Assembly (NCBI GenBank): GCA_017483575.1 | Contig: JAFUWF010000025.1 | Location: 1 to 34,346 of the forward strand | From: Bacteroidales bacterium | Lineage (GTDB): Bacteria; Bacteroidota; Bacteroidia; Bacteroidales; P3 | Direction of reading: 5' to 3' | DNA length: 34,346 nt | In this document: positions 15,088 through 22,423 of the stretch, piece by piece | How the letters are laid out: each line of letters begins with the position of its first letter | Position numbering within the stretch: the stretch's first letter is position 1 | Position numbers and translations under genes: made by a program | Notes under the pieces: generated by a model | Database searches by the model: none | Told to the model about the DNA's origin: nothing | The model's input: only the letters and a program-made list of their open reading frames with translations

Positions 15088-18000
15088 ATGCCGTCATCAG
15101 TCTTAGCGTCGCCAGGGCCTGCGTGATGGAGGTGATGTTGGCCACGCTGACGGTGAGCTTGTCGGGGGTCTCCTTGAGCCGTGTCTCGGTGGGATGGCTC
15201 TGGATGTAGCGGATGACCTTCATGAAGTTGTCGCTCTGGTAGAAGGGGCTCTGCTGGTTGCTGACGAGGTGTAGCACCATGCGGTCCTGCTTCAGCACAA
15301 TCTTTTCTATGCCGAACTCCTTGGCTATGCGGCGCAAGGTGATGGTGCGGATGAGCTCGTCCGTGGCCACGGGCACGGGCCCGAAGCGGTCCTCCAGGCG
15401 GCTGCGGTAGGCGGCCAGCTCCTCCTCCGTGCTCAGTTCATTTAATTCTTTGTAGAGTAGCAGGCGTTCGGAGACGGAGGTGACGTAGTCGTCGGGCAGC
15501 AGCACCTCGAGGTCGGTCTCGATGGTGCATTCGTGCACGTACTCCTTCTTCTCCTCGGCCTCGGCCACAAAGAGGTCTTTGAAGTCGCTCTCCTTCAGCT
15601 CCTCGATGGCCTCGTTGAGGATCTTGTGGTACATGTCGTAGCCTATCTCGGAGATGAAGCCGCTCTGCTCGGCGCCGAGGATGTTGCCGGCGCCGCGGAT
15701 GTCGAGGTCGCGCATGGCGATGTTGAAGCCGCTGCCGATGGTGGAGAACTCCTCGATGGCCTTGAGGCGTTTCTGTGCGTCGGGCGTGAGGGTGAGGTAG
15801 GAGGGGATGAGCATGTAGCAGAAGGCCTTCTTGTTCGAGCGCCCCACGCGGCCGCGCATCTGGTGCAGGTCGCTGAGACCGAACTGGTGGGCGTTGTTGA
15901 TAATCATGGTGTTGGCGTTGGGGATGTCCAGTCCATTCTCGACGATGGAGGTGGCCACAAGCACGTCGATGTCGCCCTCGAGGAAGCGCATCAGCGTCTC
16001 CTCGGCCTCCTTGCCGTCCATGCGTCCGTGGGCCATGGCCACGCGGGCGTCGGGCAGCAGGCGCTGCACGAGGCCGGCCATCTCCGGCAGGTTCTCCACA
16101 CGGTTGGAGATGAAGAAGGTCTGGCCGCCGCGGCTCATCTCGTAGCTGATGGCATCGCGGATCAGCTCCTCGCTGAAGTCGCTGAGTTCCGTCTCGATGG
16201 GCTGGCGGTTGGGGGGCGGCGTCTGGATGACGCTGAGGTCGCGCGCTCCCATCAGCGAGAACTGCAGCGTGCGCGGGATGGGCGTGGCGGTGAGGGTCAG
16301 GCAGTCGACGCCCACCTTCATCTCCTTCAGTTTCTCCTTGACGCTGACGCCGAATTTCTGCTCCTCGTCGACGATGAGCAGTCCGAGGTCCTTGAACTTC
16401 AGCTGCTTGTTGGTGATGGCGTGGGTGCCGATGAGGATGTCTATCTTGCCTTCCTCCACGTCCTTGTATATCTGGTTCTTCTCTTTGGTGGTGCGGAAAC
16501 GGTTGAGGTAGTCCACGCGCACGGGCATGCCTTTCAGGCGTTCGCAGAAGGTGTTGTAGTGCTGGAAGGCGAGGATGGTGCTGGGCACGAGGACGGCCAC
16601 CTGCTTGGAGTCGCAGCAGGCCTTGAAGGCGGCGCGTATGGCCACCTCGGTCTTGCCGAAGCCCACGTCGCCGCACACCAGGCGGTCCATGGGGGCGCGG
16701 TCCTCCATGTCGTGCTTCACGGCCACGGAGGCCTTCATCTGGTCCGGCGTGTCCTCGTACTGGAAGGAGGCTTCCATCTGCTCCTGCAGGGAGTTGTCGG
16801 CGCTGTAGGCAAAGCCCTGCGAGGCTTTGCGCTTGGCGTAGAGGGCTATGAGGTCCTTGGCGATGTCCTTCACCTGCCGCTTGGTCTTCTGTTTGAGCAC
16901 CTGCCAGGTGTTGCTGCCCAGGCGGTTGAGCTGCGGTGCTTCGCCCTCGCGGCCCACGTAGCGGCTGATCTTGTGCAGGCCGTGGATGGAAATGTAGAGG
17001 ACGTCGTTGTTCTTGTATATCAGGCGTATGAGCTCCTGGCTCTTGCCGTCGACGGTCACCTTCTCCAGCCCGCTGAAACGGCCCACGCCGTAGTCGATGT
17101 GGGTGACGAAGTCGCCGGGCTTCAGCTCGAAGAGCTCCTTCAGCGTCAGCGCCTCGTGGGCGGCGCTGAGGTTTTTCACCGTGTATTTGTGGTAGCGGTC
17201 GAAGATCTCGTGGTCGGTGTAGCAGAGCACGCGCTGACCGTGGTCGATGAAGCCGTGGGAGAGGTTTGTATTTAGGAGTGAAAGGGAGTGAAAGGGAGTG
17301 ACTCCCTTCTCACTCCCTGTCACTCCCAGGATTTTTTGCAGCCGTTTCTCTTGACTTTCGTTGCTGACGGTGATGAGGAGATGGTAGCCGCGCTCGGCGT
17401 AGTCGGAGAGGTTGGCGGTGAGGAGGTCGAACTGCTTGTTGAAGGAGGGCTGGGGCTCGCTCTGGGCTTTGAGGGTTTCGGCTTGGCTGAAGTAGTGGCT
17501 GTTGCCGTACTCCACAATCTTGCACTCCAGCAGGCGGTGGAGGAACTCGTTGGCGGGACAGCTGATCTCCTCGGGCTTGGGCAGGGTGCCGGCAATGGGG
17601 TGGGCCTTGTCGGCCAGGCGTTCGGCATAGGCCTTGCGGGTCTCCGCCAGAATCTTCTCCATGGTCTCCGCGGTCATCATCAGGCTCTGCGTCCAGACGA
17701 TGTCCTCGCTGCCAAAGTATTCCATCAGCGACACCATTTTGCTTTCTTTCTGCTCCCCTAAGTTAGGGGCGTTGTCAGCCGTTGGGCTGACTGAGGAGTG
17801 TGTCTGGTTGAGGTTGGGCACGATGTCGATGCGGTCCAACTGCTTGACACTGAGCTGCGACACGGTGTCGTAGGTGCGGAGGGAGTCCACTTCGTCGTCG
17901 AAGAACTCGATGCGGAAGGGCAGGTCGGAGGCGAAGGAGAAGACGTCGACGATGCCGCCGCGCACGGCGAAGTGGCCCGGGTCCACCACGAAGTCTTCGC

Positions 18001-18529
18001 GCTCGAAGCCCAGGTTCTCCAGCTTCTCCACGAGGTCCCACATGTCCATCTTGCTGCCCTTGGCCACGCGCAGCGTCTTGGCACCCAGCGTGCGCGGCGC
18101 CACCACCTTCTCGGCCAGCGCCTCGGGGTAGGAGACGACGATGGCGGGCTCCGAGCCTCCGAGGGTCTTCACCACCTCCGTGCGCATCAGCAGGTTGGCG
18201 TTGTCGGTGAGGTCGGTGTCGTAGTGGTAGGCCTTGCGGTAGCTCGTGGGGAATAGCATCACCTGGAGCGCCGGCGTCCCGCCGGCATTGATAGTGTCTT
18301 TGTCCCCCAGCAACGCTTCGATGTCGTTCTGCAGATAGAAAGCCTCCTCCTTCGTGGGGGCGATGACGAGGTGGCTCACGGTGGGGCATCGGCGCGCCAT
18401 GGCGGCAACGAGGACGGCGGGCAACGACCCCACGAGGCCGTCCACATGGAGACGTGCACGTTCCTTGCCCAGACGTTCGATTATCTGGGCTAGGAGCGCA
18501 CTCTCTTGGTAGAGTTCGGTTAGTATCAT
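15086..18529 (-). CDS. mfd: Transcription-repair coupling factor Mfd
   Basis: A 1147-aa DNA translocase that frees RNA polymerase stalled at lesions and recruits UvrA. The N-terminal UvrB-like part (about 1-420) includes RGGIVDVFSFASDLPFRIEFFDDEVDSLR. The RNA-polymerase-interaction domain (about 480-560) has LKPGDFVTHIDYGVGRF. The helicase core has Walker A GDVGFGKTEVAIRAAF (about 618-633), LLIVDEEQKFGV, TLTATPIPRTLQ and MRGRVGRSNKKAF, with a C-terminal TRCF domain. It seems longer than most Bacteroidota Mfd proteins, and three in-frame stretches look like inserted repeats: about residues 78-89, 243-259 and 401-419. All lie in the N-terminal half, outside the helicase core. uvrA, its repair partner, is also in the window. 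Confidence 0.97.
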   Translation of the reverse strand: MILTELYQESALLAQIIERLGKERARLHVDGLVGSLPAVLVAAMARRCPTVSHLVIAPTKEEAFYLQNDIEALLGDKDTINAGGTPALQVMLFPTSYRKAYHYDTDLTDNANLLMRTEVVKTLGGSEPAIVVSYPEALAEKVVAPRTLGAKTLRVAKGSKMDMWDLVEKLENLGFEREDFVVDPGHFAVRGGIVDVFSFASDLPFRIEFFDDEVDSLRTYDTVSQLSVKQLDRIDIVPNLNQTHSSVSPTADNAPNLGEQKESKMVSLMEYFGSEDIVWTQSLMMTAETMEKILAETRKAYAERLADKAHPIAGTLPKPEEISCPANEFLHRLLECKIVEYGNSHYFSQAETLKAQSEPQPSFNKQFDLLTANLSDYAERGYHLLITVSNESQEKRLQKILGVTGSEKGVTPFHSLSLLNTNLSHGFIDHGQRVLCYTDHEIFDRYHKYTVKNLSAAHEALTLKELFELKPGDFVTHIDYGVGRFSGLEKVTVDGKSQELIRLIYKNNDVLYISIHGLHKISRYVGREGEAPQLNRLGSNTWQVLKQKTKRQVKDIAKDLIALYAKRKASQGFAYSADNSLQEQMEASFQYEDTPDQMKASVAVKHDMEDRAPMDRLVCGDVGFGKTEVAIRAAFKACCDSKQVAVLVPSTILAFQHYNTFCERLKGMPVRVDYLNRFRTTKEKNQIYKDVEEGKIDILIGTHAITNKQLKFKDLGLLIVDEEQKFGVSVKEKLKEMKVGVDCLTLTATPIPRTLQFSLMGARDLSVIQTPPPNRQPIETELSDFSEELIRDAISYEMSRGGQTFFISNRVENLPEMAGLVQRLLPDARVAMAHGRMDGKEAEETLMRFLEGDIDVLVATSIVENGLDIPNANTMIINNAHQFGLSDLHQMRGRVGRSNKKAFCYMLIPSYLTLTPDAQKRLKAIEEFSTIGSGFNIAMRDLDIRGAGNILGAEQSGFISEIGYDMYHKILNEAIEELKESDFKDLFVAEAEEKKEYVHECTIETDLEVLLPDDYVTSVSERLLLYKELNELSTEEELAAYRSRLEDRFGPVPVATDELIRTITLRRIAKEFGIEKIVLKQDRMVLHLVSNQQSPFYQSDNFMKVIRYIQSHPTETRLKETPDKLTVSVANITSITQALATLRLMTA
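17274..17327. repeat. In-frame GGGAGTGA inverted repeat inside mfd
   Basis: Three GGAGTGA-type units (GGGAGTGAAA period of 10) are followed by their inverse (CACTCCC twice), making a hairpin. It encodes about residues 401-419 of Mfd (GVTGSEKGVTPFHSLSLL), low-complexity sequence between two conserved stretches. The frame is kept and there are no stops. Confidence 0.75.
17753..17800. repeat. In-frame double-hairpin palindromic element inside mfd
   Basis: Two perfect small stems in a row: CCCCTAA-G-TTAGGGG (17755-17769) and GTCAGCC-GTTG-GGCTGAC (17774-17791), enclosed by CTCC...GGAG. It encodes SSVSPTADNAPNLGEQ of Mfd (about residues 243-259). It resembles the intergenic element at 12449. Confidence 0.78.
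18270..18298. repeat. In-frame GCCGGC-N5-GCCGGC palindrome inside mfd
   Basis: GCCGGC GTCCC GCCGGC followed by ATTGATAGTG. It encodes TINAGGTPAL of Mfd (about residues 78-89). The same arrangement, GCCGGC-N5-GCCGGCATT...GATAGTG, lies inside glmM at 30966-30995, so this is a repeat family present in two unrelated genes. Confidence 0.78.
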
Positions 18530-18610
18530 AATTCCATAACGGCAAAAAAAACAAAATATTATTTATCTGTAGCAATTATTAGTTGAACTTAAGGACCCTT
18601 GGAAGCATGG

Positions 18611-18739
18611 TTACGTGAAAGGGTTTGCTGTATCGCGGGAGTTGTTACGGGTGTGCTGGTGGGCAATGGCATGGTAACGAACTTCGATAGGTCTCGTCCA
18701 ATCGGCAAATAAATTATCAAATATCAATAAAAATCGCAT
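18611..18739 (-). CDS. Possible small ORF upstream of mfd (42 aa)
   Basis: A short open frame with ATG at 18739 and TAA at 18611, 81 bases upstream of mfd on the same strand. The product begins MRFLLIFDNLFADWTRPIEV and ends RNNSRDTANPFT. I recognise no family, and no promoter is visible. It may be an uncalled small gene, a leader peptide or chance. The 411-bp gap it lies in (18530-18940) otherwise holds only the dispersed repeat at 18773. Confidence 0.25.
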   Translation of the reverse strand: MRFLLIFDNLFADWTRPIEVRYHAIAHQHTRNNSRDTANPFT

Positions 18740-18772
18740 TTTTGTAATTACTTATAAATCAGTATTTTATAC

Positions 18773-18848
18773 TATCATACTCTTCCCATCCTGTTACCAT
18801 CGTCATATTCCCTTCATACCAACCTCCCGTGGGGCAGAATTTGATAGG
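18773..18848 (+). repeat. Dispersed 76-bp intergenic element, copy A
   Basis: Aligns without gaps to 32420-32495: the first 20 bases (starting TATCATACTCTTCCC) are identical, and about two thirds of the 76 positions match overall, including TACCA, CCTC and ATTTGA. Both copies lie in divergent intergenic regions, in the same orientation, upstream of a rightward gene. Confidence 0.75.
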
Positions 18849-18940
18849 GTAAGGGGACGAGTTTATAATGTTAGTTTCTGGAAAAAAGGACACAATAAAA
18901 TGAAAAGAATGGCGTTATTGAAAAAAATAATAGAATTAAA

Positions 18941-19156
18941 ATGTGTACAATATCATTGACATACGATCAGAATAATGTGCTGGCTCAGCGCAAGTTGGCT
19001 GACTTGTTGGCCTCTGGCCTCTTCAAGAAGGCAAAGGCCGAGACCGCGGTGAAAAAGGAGATGAAAGAACTGGAACGCCGTATGGAAGCCTTTGAGAAGG
19101 GTGAGATGGAGACGGTGCCGCAGTCGGAGGTGTATAGTCGTGTAATGGCGTCGTAA
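18941..19156 (+). CDS. Small protein of unknown function (71 aa), possible antitoxin-like
   Basis: A 71-aa protein. The start (TISLTYDQNNVLAQRKLADLLASGLF) resembles small Bacteroidales proteins often found near toxin genes; the rest is a charged helix (KKAKAETAVKKEMKELERRMEAFEKG). No toxin follows. In the +1 frame after its stop there is a short open stretch (RQDPDALVRMLLRRDAIDVNDFENK, ending at 19234) that looks protein-like but has no good start codon, so a decayed partner or a frameshift is possible. It lies 94 bases before porX. The antitoxin suggestion is weak. Confidence 0.55.
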   Translation: MCTISLTYDQNNVLAQRKLADLLASGLFKKAKAETAVKKEMKELERRMEAFEKGEMETVPQSEVYSRVMAS

Positions 19157-19249
19157 TACCCGCCAGGATCCGGATGCGCTTGTGCGCATGTTGTTGCGAC
19201 GTGATGCAATTGATGTAAATGATTTTGAAAACAAATAAAAAAGAAAGAT

Positions 19250-20878
19250 ATGCAGACTAGGATTTTATGGGCCGATGACGAGATAGAGCTGTTGAAGCCT
19301 CATGTGTTGTTTCTGAAGGAAAAGGGATGCGAGGTGACGGCTGTGCAGAGCGGCGGCGATGCGCTGGACGAGCTGGAGGGGGGAGTGCTGCCGGACGTGG
19401 TGTTCCTGGACGAGCAGATGCCCGGCCTGAGCGGCATCGAGACGCTGCGCAGGGTGAAGGAGCGCTGGCCGCAGTTGCCGGTGGTGATGGTGACCAAGAG
19501 CGAGGAGGAGGGGCTGATGGAAGACGCCCTGGGCGGCAAGATCAGCGACTACCTCATCAAGCCCGTGAGCCCGAGCCAGCTGTGGCTGATGGTGAAGAAG
19601 CACACCGAGCGCAAGCGCCTGCAGAGCGAGCGCAGCACGATGAACTACCAGCAGGAGTTTCGCGAGATTGGCAATATGATTGGTGGCAGGATGGATGCCG
19701 AGGAGTGGAAGGATGTGTACCGCAAGCTGGTCTACTGGGACCTGGAGCTTGCCGGGAGCGAGGACGAGAACATCCACGAGATTTTCATGTCGCAGAAGGA
19801 GGATGCCAACCGTCAGTTCTGCCGTTTCTACGAGGAGAAGTACCTGAACTGGGTGGCCGGTGGGCAGGGGAGACCCTTGATGTCGCCGACGGTGCTGAAG
19901 GAGCGGATGTTCCCGCTGCTGAGTGGAGTGGAGAGTGGAGAACGGAGGGTGGAGAACAGAACTACGCAGGACCGTGGCAGCCGGTTCCCCACTCCCCACT
20001 CGCCTCTCTCCACTTTCCTCATCGTGATAGACAACTTCCGTTTCGACCAGTGGAAGTTCGTCCAGCCGTTGCTGGAGCAGTATTTCCGCACCGAGCGCGA
20101 AGACATGTACTACGCCATCCTGCCCACGACGACGCAGTTTGCGCGCAACGCCATGTTCGCCGGCTTGATGCCGAGCGAGATAGAGCGGATGTATCCGCAG
20201 TACTGGGTGAACGAGGACCAGGAGGGCTGGAAGAACCAGTACGAGGCCGAGCTGCTGGGCGAGAACCTGAGGCGCAACGGCATAGGGGTGAAGATGAGCT
20301 ACAACAAGGTGCTCAACGCACAGTACGGCAAGAAGCTCGTTGACCGCCTGCCGGAGCTGATGAGGAACGGACTGAACGTGATCATATACAACTTCATCGA
20401 CATGCTGAGTCATGCGCGTACGGATAGCGACATTGTGCGCGAGCTGGCGGAGGACGAGAAGGCCTACCGCAGCGTGACGCTGAGCTGGCTGGAGCATTCG
20501 CCGCTGATGGAGATACTGAAGGCGCTGAGCGAGAAGGATGTGAACGTCATCATCACCACCGACCACGGCAGCGTGAAGATAGACCATCCGGTGAGGGTGA
20601 AGGGCGACCGCGAGGTCAGCGTCAACCTGCGCTACAAGCAGGGACGGTTGCTGGACTACAATGCGAAGGATGTCTTCGAGGTGAAGGACCCGAAGCGGGC
20701 GTTCCTGCCGAAGCTGCACGTGACGAGCCCATACATCTTCTGCCGCGGGAACGATTTTTTCGCCTACCCGAACAACTACAACGAGTATGTGCGCTATTAC
20801 ACGAACACCTTCCAGCACGGCGGACTGTCGATGGAGGAGGTGCTGGTGCCGTTTGTGGTGCTGAGGAACAGGAAATGA
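19250..20878 (+). CDS. porX: PorX-type response regulator with PglZ domain (T9SS control)
   Basis: A 542-aa PorX homologue. The receiver domain (1-120) has acidic Asp9/Asp10, the phospho-accepting Asp54 in VVFLDEQMPG, Thr82 and Lys104 in DYLIKPVSP. A helical linker follows, then a C-terminal PglZ (alkaline-phosphatase-fold) domain, with FLIVIDNFRFDQW, DMLSHARTDSD and ITTDHGSVKI holding likely metal ligands. In Porphyromonas and relatives PorX with PorY and SigP controls T9SS, and the PglZ part acts on cyclic oligonucleotides. Residues 225-255 are a 31-aa in-frame insertion, encoded by an inverted repeat and placed just before the first PglZ strand; without it the length is near the usual ~515. 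The stop codon lies in a heptamer repeat. Confidence 0.94.
   Translation: MQTRILWADDEIELLKPHVLFLKEKGCEVTAVQSGGDALDELEGGVLPDVVFLDEQMPGLSGIETLRRVKERWPQLPVVMVTKSEEEGLMEDALGGKISDYLIKPVSPSQLWLMVKKHTERKRLQSERSTMNYQQEFREIGNMIGGRMDAEEWKDVYRKLVYWDLELAGSEDENIHEIFMSQKEDANRQFCRFYEEKYLNWVAGGQGRPLMSPTVLKERMFPLLSGVESGERRVENRTTQDRGSRFPTPHSPLSTFLIVIDNFRFDQWKFVQPLLEQYFRTEREDMYYAILPTTTQFARNAMFAGLMPSEIERMYPQYWVNEDQEGWKNQYEAELLGENLRRNGIGVKMSYNKVLNAQYGKKLVDRLPELMRNGLNVIIYNFIDMLSHARTDSDIVRELAEDEKAYRSVTLSWLEHSPLMEILKALSEKDVNVIITTDHGSVKIDHPVRVKGDREVSVNLRYKQGRLLDYNAKDVFEVKDPKRAFLPKLHVTSPYIFCRGNDFFAYPNNYNEYVRYYTNTFQHGGLSMEEVLVPFVVLRNRK
19921..20017. repeat. In-frame inverted array of GTGGAGA units inside porX
   Basis: Left arm: 7-bp units GTGGAGA, GTGGAGA, ACGGAGG, GTGGAGA (19921-19957). 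Right arm: CCCACTC, CCCACTC, GCCTCTC, TCCACTT (about 19987-20015), the inverse. Between them is about 27 bp of unique sequence. It adds 31 codons without a stop. The layout, two inverted heptamer arrays around a core, matches on a small scale the cassette at 4456-5075. Confidence 0.85.
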
Positions 20879-20898
20879 GAAATGGGAAATGAGAAATG
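20871..20898. repeat. Heptamer array RGAAATG across the porX stop codon
   Basis: Four 7-bp units: GGAAATG, AGAAATG, GGAAATG, AGAAATG, then A-rich sequence. The porX stop codon (TGA, 20876-20878) is formed by the first two units. The same start, GGAAATGAGAAA, directly follows the stop of the MBL gene at 9980. Confidence 0.85.
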
Positions 20899-20912
20899 AA
20901 AAATAAAAAGAT

Positions 20913-22400
20913 ATGAAGAGGTTTTTGACGATGATATGCGCTCTGGTGGCTATGTGCTGTGTGGTGCAGGGCCAGAGCATTACAATCACCAAAGGGGCGG
21001 TCGGCAAGCAGCTGGACGAGGAGTCGGTGCTGAACGGCTGGTACCTCGGCAGGCACGGCAAGAACGACTGCTGGCTGACGCGGACCGAGGACGGCCCGAA
21101 GAGTTTTGTGCGTAGCGACGACTGGCAGCTGGTGGAACTGGACCGCAACCTGAATGTGTATGGACGGCTGGAACTGCCGATGAGCAGGAACTGCAAGGTG
21201 GTGGCGGCAAGGACGCTGGACCGCTATGCGGACGTCATCATGGTGGACAGCAGCGAGGCCCGCAGGTTGACCCTGGTGAAGTTCGAAGTGGACCTGGACA
21301 GCATGAAGCTGACGGGAGACAAGATGGACACGCTGGCACAGTATGTGAAGGAACCGGCAGACAGGGGCTTTGTGTGGGGCGCGGTGAGCGAGAACGGCGA
21401 GTATGTGGGTGTGCTGACCCTGCTGCAGATGACCAAGAAGAAGCAGTATGTGGCCGAGGCAAGGATGTACGGCACGGAGCTGGATGAGGAGCTGTGGAGC
21501 AAGGAGTATGCCGTGGGTACGACAAGCAGCATCGCTGTGAGCAACGACGGCGACATGGTGACGTTCGGATATGAGGATGTGGATGCCGAGGAGCACTTCA
21601 CCATCAGCGTGCTTGGGAGCAAGAGCGGCGACACCTATGGAATCAAGATGAACTGCGACCGCGTGAAGGATATGCAGATTGTGAACATCGTCGGCCGCAA
21701 GGTGCTGTGTGCCGGCTTGTTCTCGCCCCGGAAGAGCAACCCGCGGGACAACATGGTGGGTGGCACGGTGTCGATGGCATTCGATATGGATTCCGCGAAG
21801 GTGTCGAATTTCATTGTCCGTTCGTTCATGAACGAGGACATGAACATCCTGCTGAACAAGAAGACGAAGAAGGTGCAGAAGAGCCAAGAGGCGCAGATGG
21901 TGGTGCCGCTGTCGTATGTGGCCATGCCCTATGGCGCCGTGCTGGCTGTAGGCCACAGGCATACGATGCGCTATGTGAACGCCAACGGCACGGTGGAAAC
22001 AAGCTTCTATGCCCAGGGCATACACCTGGTGGCGCTGGACGAGGACGGCAATGTGAAGTGGGCAAGGAATGTGCGCCGCAACGACATGCAGAAGCATACG
22101 GACGAGAAGCTGTACATGGGGCTGTTCGCCATGGGCGACACGGTGTGCCTCGTCAAGAGTGAGCATCCCAAGTATCCCGCCACGTACGATATCGCCAAGG
22201 ATGTGAAGGAACTGGAGATGGGCGACAAGAGCAACCTGGTGCTGTACGCCATCACCGAGAACGGCGATGTTAAAAAGACCGTACTGGAGCAGAAAACGAA
22301 ACACTCGCTGGTGTCGGCAGCCAAGAGAGGTGGCGGCGAGGTGGTGATGCTGACGCTGGACAACGGCAAGAGCCGCATGGTGGAGATGAAGATTGAATAA
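20913..22400 (+). CDS. Exported protein of unknown function (495 aa)
   Basis: A 495-aa protein with a signal peptide (about 1-21, MKRFLTMICALVAMCCVVQG). The mature chain is a series of beta strands with recurring patterns such as DRYADVIMVDSSEARRLTLVKF, GVLTLLQMTKKKQYVAEARMY, SIAVSNDGDMVTFGYED and GIHLVALDEDGNVKWARNV, suggesting a beta-propeller. No lipobox, membrane segment or sorting tail is evident, so it is probably periplasmic. It starts 34 bases after porX and may be cotranscribed with it, but I do not know it as a T9SS component. Confidence 0.75.
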   Translation: MKRFLTMICALVAMCCVVQGQSITITKGAVGKQLDEESVLNGWYLGRHGKNDCWLTRTEDGPKSFVRSDDWQLVELDRNLNVYGRLELPMSRNCKVVAARTLDRYADVIMVDSSEARRLTLVKFEVDLDSMKLTGDKMDTLAQYVKEPADRGFVWGAVSENGEYVGVLTLLQMTKKKQYVAEARMYGTELDEELWSKEYAVGTTSSIAVSNDGDMVTFGYEDVDAEEHFTISVLGSKSGDTYGIKMNCDRVKDMQIVNIVGRKVLCAGLFSPRKSNPRDNMVGGTVSMAFDMDSAKVSNFIVRSFMNEDMNILLNKKTKKVQKSQEAQMVVPLSYVAMPYGAVLAVGHRHTMRYVNANGTVETSFYAQGIHLVALDEDGNVKWARNVRRNDMQKHTDEKLYMGLFAMGDTVCLVKSEHPKYPATYDIAKDVKELEMGDKSNLVLYAITENGDVKKTVLEQKTKHSLVSAAKRGGGEVVMLTLDNGKSRMVEMKIE

Positions 22401-22423
22401 AAAAAAGAACTAAGCAACGAGAA

